From the NCBI GenBank assembly GCA_963782595.1, contig CAWAKJ010000002.1, forward strand, positions 1,240,001-1,304,000: DNA of 64,000 nt, given 5' to 3'. A program made the translations under genes and the position numbers. Positions within the stretch are counted from its first letter, which is position 1, and each line of letters starts with the position of its first letter. The DNA comes from JAMQPK01 sp963782595 (lineage in GTDB: Bacteria > Acidobacteriota > Vicinamibacteria > Vicinamibacterales > JAMQPK01). Under the pieces are notes generated by a model. It did no database searches and had not been told where the DNA came from. It saw only the letters and a program-made list of their open reading frames with translations. Below, piece after piece: positions 23,089 through 30,688 of this stretch.

Positions 23089-23116
23089 ACGCCCGCGGGT
23101 TCCACTGCATCAGACG

Positions 23117-23833
23117 TTACTTCGTTCCGCTCGTGCTGACAGGAGCCGGCGCATACGTCTGCAGCGTCTTGGCAAACGCGGTGACTTCCATGGGCGCCTT
23201 GACGGCTCCGAAGAGCACTTCGCGCGCCGTCGCGTTCTTTCCGTAAACCTCTTCCATGTCGTCGTTCGCCGTCTCAATCACCGCACCCTCGAGCGCGGCT
23301 CCGGCGAACAGCCCCTTGCTGCGCGAATAGCTGAGAATCTGCGCGTTCAGCTTGGCGTCGGTGGCGGCTTCGGCCTCGCGTCCGATTGGGCCTGCGGCCA
23401 CTGACACGCTGCCGCCCAGCTTCACATTGCTCTCGAGCAGGCTTTTCGCGCTTTCCGGCGTCATGAACAGCATGATGTGGTCGGTAGACTCGACGCCTAT
23501 CTGGGCGCCGAAGCTGCCGCCGCCCATGTTCAGATACGCAGGCGCACTCCACCCGTTAGCGCTGCGGCACACCGCGACGCCGCGACCGCCGCGTCCTCCG
23601 ATGCCGAACGCCGCCTTGAGTACCGATGGGAATACGGCCACGCAATCAGCGTTGGAGAGAATCTCCTTCGGAATCGCCTTGTCCGCCGCGCCCATCACCT
23701 CGCGCAGAACCTGCGCAGCCTTGGTCGTCTGCTCGATCTGGTCGTGAATGTCCTTGCCTGCGGCCTGGCCGAATGCCGTGCCGGCCATGCCGACGACGAG
23801 GCAGATCGGCAGGCTCACAAAAAGCTTTTTCAT
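23117..23833 (-). CDS. SYLF-domain (Ysc84-like) secreted protein, copy 1
   Basis: A 238-residue protein with a signal peptide (M-K-K-L-F-V-S-L-P-I-C-L-V-V-G-M-A) and a SYLF/Ysc84 lipid-binding domain: P-K-E-I-L-S-N-A-D-C-V-A-V-F-P near residue 56, G-G-R-G-V-A-V-C-R near 85, S-F-G-A-Q-I-G-V-E near 107, G-P-I-G-R-E-A-E-A near 145 and S-Y-S-R-S-K-G-L-F-A-G-A near 167. GGAGGA precedes ATG 23833. The domain binds phosphoinositides in eukaryotes; bacterial members are secreted and poorly known. It is ~80% identical by eye to the next gene and arose with it by tandem duplication. Confidence 0.9.
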   Translation of the reverse strand: MKKLFVSLPICLVVGMAGTAFGQAAGKDIHDQIEQTTKAAQVLREVMGAADKAIPKEILSNADCVAVFPSVLKAAFGIGGRGGRGVAVCRSANGWSAPAYLNMGGGSFGAQIGVESTDHIMLFMTPESAKSLLESNVKLGGSVSVAAGPIGREAEAATDAKLNAQILSYSRSKGLFAGAALEGAVIETANDDMEEVYGKNATAREVLFGAVKAPMEVTAFAKTLQTYAPAPVSTSGTK

Positions 23834-23970
23834 ATACCACTCCTCCAAGGCCCGTGGAATTGCAAGCACGGAGCCAACATTCTGGCGGCAATTCACCTGA
23901 ATCTTTTGGAAAACTGTCGAGGAGCGATCGGATCGGTCAGAAACTGACCAGTCTCAAGACAATCAGGCCG

Positions 23971-24066
23971 CTCGAGATGGTGGGAGGAAAGCAGAAGCGC
24001 GTGCCGCTGGATGACGACCTCTTCCACACAGCACGCGCTCTCGGCGTACTCACCTCGTTCCGCTAG
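23971..24066 (+). pseudogene. Duplicated fragment of the pfkA 3' end
   Basis: About 75 bases here closely repeat the last coding part of pfkA (22979-23053): Q-K-R-V-P-L-D-x-D-L-x-H-T-A-R-A-L-G is retained in frame, then the sequence diverges and stops at 24066. It lies beside the 3' end of SYLF copy 2, in the same arrangement as the real pfkA end and SYLF copy 1 except for a ~60-base deletion. It is a scar of the duplication, not a gene. Confidence 0.8.
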
Positions 24067-24763
24067 TGCTGACAGCTGCGGGCGAATAGGTCTGCAGCGT
24101 CTTGGCAAACGTGGTGACTTCCGCTGGCGCCTTGACCGCTCCGAAGAGCACCTCACGCGCAGTTACGTTCGGTCCGTAAACGTTCTCCATTTCGTGGTCC
24201 GCCGTCTCCAACACAGTTCCGTCGAGCGAGGCTCCGGCGAATAGCCCCTTGTTACGCGAATAGCTGAGAATCTGAGCGTTCATTTTGGCGTCCGTTGCGG
24301 CGCCGGCCTGGCGTCCGACCGGGCCCGCGGCCACAGACAAACTGCCGCCCAGCTTGACATGGCTCCCGAGAAGGCTTCGTGCGCTGTCGGGGGTCATGAA
24401 CAGCATGATAAGGTCGGTGGACTCGACCCCTATCTGGGCGCCGAAGCTTCCGCCACCCATCTTCAGGAACGCGGGCGCGCTCCACCCGTTGGCACTTCGG
24501 CACGCGACGACGCCCTTGCCGCCGCCTCCGCCGAAGATGAACGCCGCTTTCTTCAGTGATGGGAACACAGCCACGCAATCAGCGTTCCCGAGAATCTCCT
24601 TCGGAATCGCCTTGTCGGGGGCGCTCATCACTTCGCGAAAGACCTGCGCGGCCTTTGCAGTGTGCTCGATCTCGTCGTGAATATCGTTGGCTGCCTGGAC
24701 GAATGCCGTGCCGGCCATGCCGACAACGAGGCAGATCGGCAGGCTTACGAAAAGCTTTTTCAT
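24050..24763 (-). CDS. SYLF-domain (Ysc84-like) secreted protein, copy 2
   Basis: A 237-residue paralogue of the neighbouring gene with the same signal peptide (first 21 residues nearly identical) and SYLF motifs: P-K-E-I-L-G-N-A-D-C-V-A-V-F-P, G-G-K-G-V-V-A-C-R, S-F-G-A-Q-I-G-V-E, G-P-V-G-R-Q-A-G-A and S-Y-S-R-N-K-G-L-F-A-G-A. Differences are spread over the protein and mostly conservative, so both copies look intact and under selection. Likely to bind anionic lipid surfaces in the envelope or outside, by family analogy. Confidence 0.9.
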   Translation of the reverse strand: MKKLFVSLPICLVVGMAGTAFVQAANDIHDEIEHTAKAAQVFREVMSAPDKAIPKEILGNADCVAVFPSLKKAAFIFGGGGGKGVVACRSANGWSAPAFLKMGGGSFGAQIGVESTDLIMLFMTPDSARSLLGSHVKLGGSLSVAAGPVGRQAGAATDAKMNAQILSYSRNKGLFAGASLDGTVLETADHEMENVYGPNVTAREVLFGAVKAPAEVTTFAKTLQTYSPAAVSTSGTR

Positions 24764-24846
24764 AGGCCACCCCTCTACGATCCATAGAGGTGCAAGCACC
24801 CCGCCAAGATCTCGGGCGGCTACCTACGTGAAGTGTTAGAGAGTTG

Positions 24847-25416
24847 TCAGTGACCGAGGAGATCGGCGTCCTTCTTTTTCTGGGTCTCGTCGATGAGTCT
24901 CACGTGCTGGTCCGTGATTTTCTGGACTTCTTCCAGGCCTTTGCGCTCGTCGTCTTCCGAGATCTTGGAATCCTTGAGCAGCTTCTTGAGCCGGTCGTTG
25001 GCGTCGCGGCGGACGCCCCGAACAGTGTTGCGCCCTTCTTCGGCCATCTTGTGGACATGCCGGGAGAGCTCTTTCCGCCGCTCGTCGGTGAGCGCCGGGA
25101 TGGGAATTCGCACCACTTTGCCGTCGTTGGCCGGATTTAGCCCGAGATCGGAAATGCGAATCGCCCGTTCGACGGCGCCGAGCAGCGAAGGATCGAAGGG
25201 CTGCGCGACGATGAGTGTGGGCTCGGGAATCGAGAGGCCGGCCACCTGGTTCATCGGAACTTTCGTGCCGTAGGCCTCGACGTGGACGTGGTCGAGCAGG
25301 GCTGTCGACGCGCGGCCGGTTCGGACGCCCGCCAGTTCGTGTTTGACGTGCTGTAGGGCGACGTCCATCCGCTTGCTTACTTCTGCAAACAGTCCTTTCA
25401 GATCATTGACGTCCAT
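24847..25416 (-). CDS. frr: Ribosome recycling factor
   Basis: A 189-residue RRF, which with EF-G splits the post-termination ribosome. The family core is clear: E-L-A-G-V-R-T-G-R-A-S-T-A-L-L-D near residue 27, Y-G-T-K-V-P-M-N-Q-V-A near 49, R-I-S-D-L-G-L-N-P-A-N-D-G near 86, I-R/V-x-I-P-x-L-T-D-E-R-R-K-E-L near 103. Length is close to the usual 185. GGGAG precedes the ATG. It is last in the minus-strand cluster rpsB-tsf-pyrH-frr, a widely conserved order. Confidence 0.96.
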   Translation of the reverse strand: MDVNDLKGLFAEVSKRMDVALQHVKHELAGVRTGRASTALLDHVHVEAYGTKVPMNQVAGLSIPEPTLIVAQPFDPSLLGAVERAIRISDLGLNPANDGKVVRIPIPALTDERRKELSRHVHKMAEEGRNTVRGVRRDANDRLKKLLKDSKISEDDERKGLEEVQKITDQHVRLIDETQKKKDADLLGH

Positions 25417-25454
25417 ATTCGAATCTCCCGTTGCCTGCCGGGTCTAAAAAGCAG

Positions 25455-25484
25455 GACCCGGCCTACAGTCAAGACCCGGCCTAC
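25455..25484. repeat. Direct repeat GACCCGGCCTAC, REP-like
   Basis: Two copies of GACCCGGCCTAC 18 bases apart lie between pyrH and frr, next to GCCGGGTC in inverted orientation at ~25437. They resemble the GACCCGCCCTAC half of the palindrome at 8603-8637. Confidence 0.6.
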
Positions 25485-26200
25485 GCCGTCACAAGGGACC
25501 CGATGGGCTCGCCCATGACGGTTCGCCTCAGATTACCCGGCGTCCGCAGGTTGAAAATAATGATGGGGAGCCGGTTGTCCATGCACAGTGTAATCGCCGT
25601 GGAGTCCATCACGCGGAGTCCCTTGTCGATGACTTCCAGGTAGGAAATCTTGTCGAACCGCGTGGCGCTGGTGTCGATCATGGGGTCGGCCGTGTAAATG
25701 CCGTCCACCTTCGTGCCCTTCAGGATGATGTCGGCCTTCATTTCCATGGCGCGCAGGGCGGCGGCGGTATCGGTCGTGAAGTACGGATTGCCGGTGCCGG
25801 CCGCAAAGATCACCACGCGGCCTTTCTCGAGGTGGCGAATCGCGCGGCGGCGGATGAACGGCTCGGCCACGGCACGCATTTCAATGGCGGTGACCACGCG
25901 CGTCAGCACTCCCTGCTGCTCGAGCGCATCCTGCATGGCCAGGCCGTTGATCACCGTTGCGAGCATGCCCATGTAGTCGCCCGTCGCGCGATCCATGCCC
26001 TTGGCGCTCGCTGCCACACCACGGAAGATGTTGCCGCCGCCGATGACGATGCCCACCTCTACGCCGAGGGCCATGATTTCTGCGATGTCGGCGGCTATGC
26101 CGGAGGTAACGGCGGGATCGATGCCGAAGGCCTGTTCGCCCATCAGCGCTTCCCCTGACAGTTTCAAAAGGATGCGCTTGTAGACGGGGGTAGGAGGCAT
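25481..26200 (-). CDS. pyrH: UMP kinase
   Basis: A 239-residue hexameric UMP kinase of the amino-acid-kinase fold; it makes UDP from UMP and ATP. Motifs: K-R-I-L-L-K-L-S-G-E-A-L-M-G near residue 8, G-I-V-I-G-G-G-N-I-F-R-G near 50, D-Y-M-G-M-L-A-T-V-I-N near 73, G-T-G-N-P-Y-F-T-T-D-T-A near 137, K-G-T-K-V-D-G-I-Y near 161. The ATG at 26200 begins the family N-terminus. It follows tsf across a ~127-base gap that contains a heptad array, and precedes frr. Confidence 0.96.
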   Translation of the reverse strand: MPPTPVYKRILLKLSGEALMGEQAFGIDPAVTSGIAADIAEIMALGVEVGIVIGGGNIFRGVAASAKGMDRATGDYMGMLATVINGLAMQDALEQQGVLTRVVTAIEMRAVAEPFIRRRAIRHLEKGRVVIFAAGTGNPYFTTDTAAALRAMEMKADIILKGTKVDGIYTADPMIDTSATRFDKISYLEVIDKGLRVMDSTAITLCMDNRLPIIIFNLRTPGNLRRTVMGEPIGSLVTA

Positions 26201-26289
26201 GGTCGAGCGAGAATTATAGTCCAGAGTCTTGGAGTCGGGGAGGCTAAAGGGAATGGAACGCGCTGAACGCGCGTGATGCCCGTCGCAGA

Positions 26290-26321
26290 CCTAATCCCCA
26301 ATCCCGAGTCCCCAGTCCCTA
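26290..26321. repeat. Heptad array (AATCCCC/AGTCCCC type)
   Basis: Four to five 7-base units, AATCCCC-AATCCCG-AGTCCCC-AGTCCCT, between tsf and pyrH. The same unit on the opposite strand (GGGATTA/GGGATTG) occurs at 60631-60662. Confidence 0.7.
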
Positions 26322-26327
26322 CACGAG

Positions 26328-26930
26328 TTATTCGGTTGCTTCGCCAATCTTGAATCTGGCGAATCGCGACACCGTGATGTTCTCGCCCATTTTCGCCGTG
26401 GCGTCGGCGATGAGCTGCGAGATCTTCACGTTGGGATCGCGAATGGACTTCTGGTCGAGCAGAACGACCAGTTCGTAGTAGGAGTCGAGCTTGCCGTCGA
26501 CAATCTTCTTGATGACCTCTTCCGGCTTGCCCGAGCCCGCGAACTGCGCACGATAGATATCGCGCTCCTTGTCGAGTGCCTCGGCGGGTACCTCCTCGCG
26601 CCGCACGTATTTGGGATCGGCGGCGGCGATGTGCATCCCTATCTCCTTGACGAGAGCCGCAAACTGGTCGGTGCGCGCCACGAAGTCGGACTCGCAGTTC
26701 ACTTCCACCAGGACGCCGATCTTGCCGCCCATGTGGATGTAGCTGCCGATCGACCCCTGGCTGGTCGTGCGGCCGGCCTTCTTCGCCGCCGACGCGAGGC
26801 CCCGTTTGCGAAGAAGGGTAATGGCGGCCTCGATGTCGCCGTTGGCTTCGGTCAGTGCGGCTTTGCACTCCATGAAACCCGCACCAGTCACATCACGAAG
26901 CTTCTTTACGAGGGCAGCAGAAATTTCCAT
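26328..26930 (-). CDS. tsf: Translation elongation factor Ts
   Basis: A 200-residue EF-Ts, the exchange factor that reloads EF-Tu with GTP. The N-terminal UBA-like domain (V-K-K-L-R-D-V-T-G-A-G-F-M-E-C-K-A-A-L) is textbook, followed by the T-D-F-V-x-R type motif as C-E-S-D-F-V-A-R-T near residue 82. At 200 residues it is the short, single-core form found in many phyla rather than the 283-residue E. coli form. ATG 26930 is chosen at the domain start; the in-frame extension upstream is only translated palindrome. A terminator-like hairpin separates it from rpsB. Confidence 0.95.
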   Translation of the reverse strand: MEISAALVKKLRDVTGAGFMECKAALTEANGDIEAAITLLRKRGLASAAKKAGRTTSQGSIGSYIHMGGKIGVLVEVNCESDFVARTDQFAALVKEIGMHIAAADPKYVRREEVPAEALDKERDIYRAQFAGSGKPEEVIKKIVDGKLDSYYELVVLLDQKSIRDPNVKISQLIADATAKMGENITVSRFARFKIGEATE

Positions 26931-26943
26931 GTCGTCTCCAACG

Positions 26944-26961
26944 GTCCGGCTGAAGCCGGAC
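26944..26961. repeat. Short palindrome GTCCGGCTGAAGCCGGAC
   Basis: Member of the GTCCGGCT-AGCCGGAC family, followed by ACTACGT as at 62734-62763. It lies 13 bases upstream of tsf, within its presumed ribosome-loading zone. Confidence 0.7.
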
Positions 26962-26969
26962 ACTACGTA

Positions 26970-27002
26970 CAAAAAAACAACGCCGGCCACATCGGCCGGC
27001 GT
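26970..27002 (-). terminator. Terminator-like hairpin between rpsB and tsf
   Basis: On the minus strand ACGCCGGCC-GATGT-GGCCGGCGT forms a perfect 9-bp stem and is followed by TG and seven T. It sits between the co-directional rpsB and tsf genes, so it would end or attenuate rpsB transcription and lower tsf expression unless tsf has its own promoter. Confidence 0.75.
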
Positions 27003-27008
27003 CTGAAG

Positions 27009-27055
27009 AACCTGGAATCTAGAACCCAGAACCTAGAACCCAGAACCTAGAACCT
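27009..27055. repeat. Heptad array (AGAACCT/AGAACCC type)
   Basis: About six 7-base units alternating AGAACCC and AGAACCT directly after the rpsB stop. The same array occurs at 50048-50094 after serA. Confidence 0.8.
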
Positions 27056-27057
27056 TG

Positions 27058-27855
27058 TTACGCCGGCGAGGTCGCCGCTTCTGCGACCGCCCGTCGCGGC
27101 GGACGCGCACCGCGCTTGTCTTCGGCACCACCTTCGTCCTGCCCCGAGGCCGATTCGGCCTGCGCCGATTCGCGCGCGCCACGACCCGCGTTGACCGCGT
27201 CGGCAATGCGCGCGGCAAACAGCCTGATCGCACGAAGCGCATCGTCGTTGCCCGGGATGCGGAAGTCCACTTCGTCGGGATCGCAGTTGGTGTCGATGAT
27301 GCCGATGATCGGAATCTTCAGCTTGCGCGCCTCGTCGACCGCAATCTTTTCCTTGCGGGTGTCGACGATGAACACGGCGTCGGGAAGGCGAGCCATGCCG
27401 CGGATGCCCTCGAGGTTTTTCTCGAGCTTGCGGCGCTCTTTTTCGAGCCGCGCGACTTCCTTCTTCGACAGCGTATCGTAGCGGCCGTCGGTGGACATCG
27501 ACTCGAGGTCGCGGAGCCGTGCCAGGCTGCGCTGGATGGTGTTGAAATTCGTGAGGAGTCCGCCCAGCCAGCGCTGGTTGACGAAATACATCCCCGAACG
27601 CACTGCTTCTTCGGCGATGACGTCCTGAGCCTGCCGCTTCGTGCCGACGAACAGAAGCGTCTTGCCCTCGGCAGCGAGGTTGGTGACGAAGTCTTCGGCT
27701 TCCTTGAACAGCTTGACCGTCTTGCCGAGGTCAATGATGTAGATACCGTTGCGTTCGCCGAAAATGTACTCCTTCATCTTCGGGTTCCAGCGTTTGGTCT
27801 GGTGCCCGAAATGTACTCCAGCTTCCAGCAGATCCTTCATGGCGATCGGGGTCAA
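27058..27855 (-). CDS. rpsB: 30S ribosomal protein S2
   Basis: A 265-residue S2. Core motifs: M-K-D-L-L-E-A-G-V-H-F-G-H-Q-T-K-R-W-N-P-K-M near the start, I-Y-I-I-D-L-G-K-T, R-W-L-G-G-L-L-T-N near residue 95, and P-I-I-G-I-I-D-T-N-C-D-P-D near 185. The last ~40 residues are an Arg/Ala/Glu-rich extension beyond the family core, as in several soil phyla. GGAGG lies just upstream of TTG 27855; ATG 27840 is an alternative five codons in. Confidence 0.96.
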   Translation of the reverse strand: MTPIAMKDLLEAGVHFGHQTKRWNPKMKEYIFGERNGIYIIDLGKTVKLFKEAEDFVTNLAAEGKTLLFVGTKRQAQDVIAEEAVRSGMYFVNQRWLGGLLTNFNTIQRSLARLRDLESMSTDGRYDTLSKKEVARLEKERRKLEKNLEGIRGMARLPDAVFIVDTRKEKIAVDEARKLKIPIIGIIDTNCDPDEVDFRIPGNDDALRAIRLFAARIADAVNAGRGARESAQAESASGQDEGGAEDKRGARPPRRAVAEAATSPA

Positions 27856-27883
27856 GCGGCCTCCATACCTTTCGTATCCTCCT

Positions 27884-28276
27884 CTAGCGTTTGCTGAACT
27901 GGAACCGCTTGCGCGCGCCGGCCATGCCGTACTTCTTGCGTTCCTTCGCGCGGGCGTCTCTGGTGAGCAATCCGCCCTTCTTTAATGCCTTGCGCAACTC
28001 GCCGTTGTACTCCACGAGCGCACGCGCAATCCCCAAACGCACAGCCCCGGCCTGTCCGTTGATGCCGCCGCCGGCCACGGTGGCCACGACGTCGAACTGC
28101 TCAACGGTCTGGGTGAGAACCAACGGCGTTTTAATCTGGGTTCGCAGGGCTTCGGTGGGGAAGAACGCGTTGAACTCGCGGTGATTGACGGTAACGTTAC
28201 CCTTGCCTGGCCTCAGGAAGACTCGAGCTGACGACGTCTTCCGGCGACCGGTTGCGTAAAATTCTGTGACTGGCAA
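27884..28276 (-). CDS. rpsI: 30S ribosomal protein S9
   Basis: A 130-residue S9. It shows the N-terminal Y-A-T-G-R-R-K-T-S-S-A-R-V, V-A-G-G-G-I-N-G-Q-A-G-A-V-R-L-G-I-A-R-A-L near residue 68, and the C-terminal R-D-A-R-A-K-E-R-K-K-Y-G plus K-R-F-Q-F-S-K-R tail that reaches the tRNA in the P site. It starts with TTG at 28276, one base after the rplM stop, so the two are coupled as in most bacteria. Confidence 0.97.
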   Translation of the reverse strand: MPVTEFYATGRRKTSSARVFLRPGKGNVTVNHREFNAFFPTEALRTQIKTPLVLTQTVEQFDVVATVAGGGINGQAGAVRLGIARALVEYNGELRKALKKGGLLTRDARAKERKKYGMAGARKRFQFSKR

Positions 28277-28277
28277 C

Positions 28278-28709
28278 TTATGCGACCTCGAGTGACGATG
28301 GTTTCTGTGCGATATGTGGATGATCCGGGCCGGCGTACACCTTTAACTTGCGGTACATCGCGGCGCCGAGCGTCGTTTTGGGAAGCATGCCGTGCACGGC
28401 TTCCTCGACAATGCGCACCGGCCTGACCTGGCGGACGACCTTGGCGCGCTCTTCGCGCAGGCCGCCTTCGTAGCCGCTGTGCCGGCGATACACCTTCTGT
28501 TCTTCCTTCCGCCCGGTCAGCTTCACTTTCTCTGCATTGACAATGACGACGTGGTCGCCCGTGTCGATAAAGGGAGTGTAGGTGGCCTTGTGCTTGCCTT
28601 GAAGCAGTTTGGCTGCCAGGGTCGCGACGCGGCCCAGCACCTGCCCGTTGGCATCGATGACATGCCAACGGCTGTCAATCGTTTTCGGAGTCGCTACATA
28701 CGTCCGCAT
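28278..28709 (-). CDS. rplM: 50S ribosomal protein L13
   Basis: A 143-residue L13. Motifs: W-H-V-I-D-A-N-G-Q-V-L-G-R-V-A-T-x-A-A near residue 15, D-T-G-D-H-V-V-I-V-N-A near 45, R-H-S-G-Y-E-G-G-L and A-V-H-G-M-L-P-K-T-T-L-G near 100. ATG 28709 is the family start (M-R-T-Y-V-A-T-P-K-T). A strong sigma-70 promoter lies 48 bases upstream. First gene of rplM-rpsI(-rpsB-...). Confidence 0.96.
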   Translation of the reverse strand: MRTYVATPKTIDSRWHVIDANGQVLGRVATLAAKLLQGKHKATYTPFIDTGDHVVIVNAEKVKLTGRKEEQKVYRRHSGYEGGLREERAKVVRQVRPVRIVEEAVHGMLPKTTLGAAMYRKLKVYAGPDHPHIAQKPSSLEVA

Positions 28710-28756
28710 GAAACTGGCGATCCTTCTCGGGAAAACTGGCACGACGGTAAACCCAA

Positions 28757-28785
28757 ATCTTACGAGCTGTTGTCGAGAGTGTCAA
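28757..28785 (-). promoter_or_regulatory. Sigma-70 promoter of rplM
   Basis: On the minus strand TTGACA (28785-28780) is separated by 17 bases from TAAGAT (28762-28757), a near-consensus housekeeping promoter. It is bracketed by an inverted repeat CGGTAAAC (28745-28752) and GTTTACCG (28786-28793), which could be an operator or an mRNA hairpin. Confidence 0.8.
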
Positions 28786-28877
28786 GTTTACCGACGGTAC
28801 GCCGTTGCACACGTAAGTAATTGCCCCATCAAGCTTGCAGTGCCCTCGGCCGATAGCTAGGGCGGCGGAATGAACGC

Positions 28878-28901
28878 GCGGATCACAGGTTTGTGATCCG
28901 C
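28878..28901. promoter_or_regulatory. Perfect 10-bp inverted repeat upstream of pilM
   Basis: GCGGATCACA and TGTGATCCGC form a perfect 10-bp dyad with a 4-base spacer, 100 bases before the pilM start in the divergent rplM-pilM gap. The TGTGATCC / GGATCACA halves have the look of a dimeric regulator site (CRP/FNR sites are TGTGA-N6-TCACA, but the order of halves here is reversed). No T-run follows, so a terminator is unlikely. Confidence 0.4.
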
Positions 28902-29000
28902 AGACAGAAGCGTCATCCCGATTCGGGGACACCGCCGATTCTGGTCATGGAACGTGCGGGCAAGAGTGGCACCGGGCTTGCCCACCGGGAGCGGGTCACA

Positions 29001-30077
29001 GTGAAGAACTTTTCCTTGTTCACCAAGAGCCGATCGGTCGTCGGGCTCGATATTGGGTCCAGCGCCGTCAAGGCCATCGAGTTGAAAGCCGCCGGTGCGG
29101 GTTACCGCGTCGCGGCTTACAACACGCAACCGGTCCCGCCGGACAGCATCGTCGATGGCGCCATCATCGATGCCGCCGCGGTCGCCGAGGCCATCCGCCG
29201 GGTGTTCGAGTTGAAGGCGTTCAAGACGAAACATGTTGCGGCCTCACTTTCGGGGAATGCCGTGATCGTCAAGAAGATTTCGCTGCCAGTGATGACGGCG
29301 ACCGAGCTGGACGAGTCCATTTTCTGGGAAGCGGAGCAGTACATCCCGTTCGACATTCAGGACGTGAACCTCGACTATCAGATTCTGGACGCCGGCGGCG
29401 GGCCGGACTCGAAAGGCACGATGGACGTGCTGCTCGTGGCGGCCAAGAAAGAGAAGATCGCCGACTACACGGGCGTCATCGCACAGGCCGGGCGGGCGCC
29501 GGTCGTGGTCGACGTCGACGCGTTCGCCCTGCAGAACGCCTATGAGCTGAATTACGGGTTCGAGCGCGGCGCCGTGGTCGTGCTCCTCAATGCGGGCGCC
29601 AGCGCCATCAACATCAACATCATCGCCAACGAACAGTCGGTCTTCACACGCGATATTTCGCTGGGCGGCAATGCCTACACCGAAGCGGTGCAGCGCGAGC
29701 TGAACCTGCCGTTCGAGAGCGCCGAGCTGCTGAAAAAAGGCGTGCCGGTCGACGGCGCCACCTTCGAAGACGTGATGCCGGTGCTGCGCGCGATGACCGA
29801 GAACGTGCTGCTCGAAGTACAGAAGACCTTCGACTTTTTCAAGGCGACGGCCTCGACCGATCGGATCGATCGCATCATGCTCAGCGGCGGCGCGTCGCGC
29901 GTCGAGGGATTTGGCGAAGCGCTCGAAGAACGCTTCGCGACGCCAGTCGAGCGGTTCGACCCGTTTCGCAAGGTGCTCCTCGACGGGAAGAAGTATTCGC
30001 CCGACCAACGGGAAATGATCGCGCCAACCGCGGCGGTCGCTGTGGGTCTCGCCTTGAGACGGGCAGGTGACCGTTGA
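29001..30077 (+). CDS. pilM: Type IV pilus assembly ATPase-like protein PilM
   Basis: A 358-residue actin/FtsA-fold protein that forms the cytoplasmic ring of the type IV pilus and binds the PilN N-terminus. Motifs: phosphate-1 V-V-G-L-D-I-G-S-S-A-V-K near residue 13, W-E-A-E-Q-Y-I-P-F-D near 110, phosphate-2-like V-V-L-L-N-A-G-A-S near 195, D-I-S-L-G-G-N near 218 and M-L-S-G-G-A-S-R-V-E-G-F near 294. GTG 29001 fits the family start; longer in-frame starts add unrelated sequence. It overlaps pilN by four bases (TTGA). Confidence 0.94.
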   Translation: MKNFSLFTKSRSVVGLDIGSSAVKAIELKAAGAGYRVAAYNTQPVPPDSIVDGAIIDAAAVAEAIRRVFELKAFKTKHVAASLSGNAVIVKKISLPVMTATELDESIFWEAEQYIPFDIQDVNLDYQILDAGGGPDSKGTMDVLLVAAKKEKIADYTGVIAQAGRAPVVVDVDAFALQNAYELNYGFERGAVVVLLNAGASAININIIANEQSVFTRDISLGGNAYTEAVQRELNLPFESAELLKKGVPVDGATFEDVMPVLRAMTENVLLEVQKTFDFFKATASTDRIDRIMLSGGASRVEGFGEALEERFATPVERFDPFRKVLLDGKKYSPDQREMIAPTAAVAVGLALRRAGDR

Positions 30078-30649
30078 TCAAGATCAACCTCCTCGCAGTC
30101 GATCGCGAGCGTACCAAGCGCAAATCGACGTTCCAGATTGGCCAGAAGATCACGGTGGGATGCAGCCTGCTCCTCGTCGTGGCTGCGCTCGGGATTGGCT
30201 GGTGGTTCTGGTATCTCCAGAATGCTTCTGTCGAGCTCGATCAACAGATCGCCGAAGCCGAGACCGAGCGAGGGCGGCTGCAGAACGTCATCCAGCAGGT
30301 CCAGCAGTTCGAGGCTCAGCGCGCGCAGCTGCAACAGCGGGTCACCCTCATCGAGCAGCTCAGGAAGGGGCAAACCGGCCCGGTGCACCTGCTCGATCAG
30401 ATCAGCCGTGCGCTGCCCGACACGATGTGGCTGACGACGCTTGCGCAAAAAGTGAACGAGGTGGTGATCGACGGACGCTGCATGTCACTGACTGCGTTGT
30501 CCGATTTCGTTGCTGCGCTGGAGGCGTCGAACCTGTTCGAGCGGCCTGTGGAAATTATCGACAGCCAGGTCGAGCCGCCCGCCTCGGCGGGCATGCAGGA
30601 GCTGATTCGATTTTCGGTTCGGGCCAAAGTGGCGGCGAAGGCGAATTAA
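30074..30649 (+). CDS. pilN: Type IV pilus inner-membrane protein PilN
   Basis: A 191-residue bitopic protein: the conserved cytoplasmic M-I-K-I-N-L-L peptide that docks on PilM, one transmembrane helix (L-L-L-V-V-A-A-L-G-I-G-W-W-F-W, ~31-47), a coiled coil (~50-110) and a periplasmic ferredoxin-like domain. TTG at 30074 overlaps the pilM stop. PilN pairs with PilO to link the cytoplasmic ring to the secretin through PilP. Confidence 0.93.
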   Translation: MIKINLLAVDRERTKRKSTFQIGQKITVGCSLLLVVAALGIGWWFWYLQNASVELDQQIAEAETERGRLQNVIQQVQQFEAQRAQLQQRVTLIEQLRKGQTGPVHLLDQISRALPDTMWLTTLAQKVNEVVIDGRCMSLTALSDFVAALEASNLFERPVEIIDSQVEPPASAGMQELIRFSVRAKVAAKAN

Positions 30650-30688
30650 TGCCGCCCCTGAGAGACCCCGATATTAAGTGACAGCCGC

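Noticed and set aside
27009..27055. Repeat array considered as a CRISPR
   Set aside because: Units are 7 bases with no spacers and no cas genes; none of the other arrays has 24-40-base repeats either.
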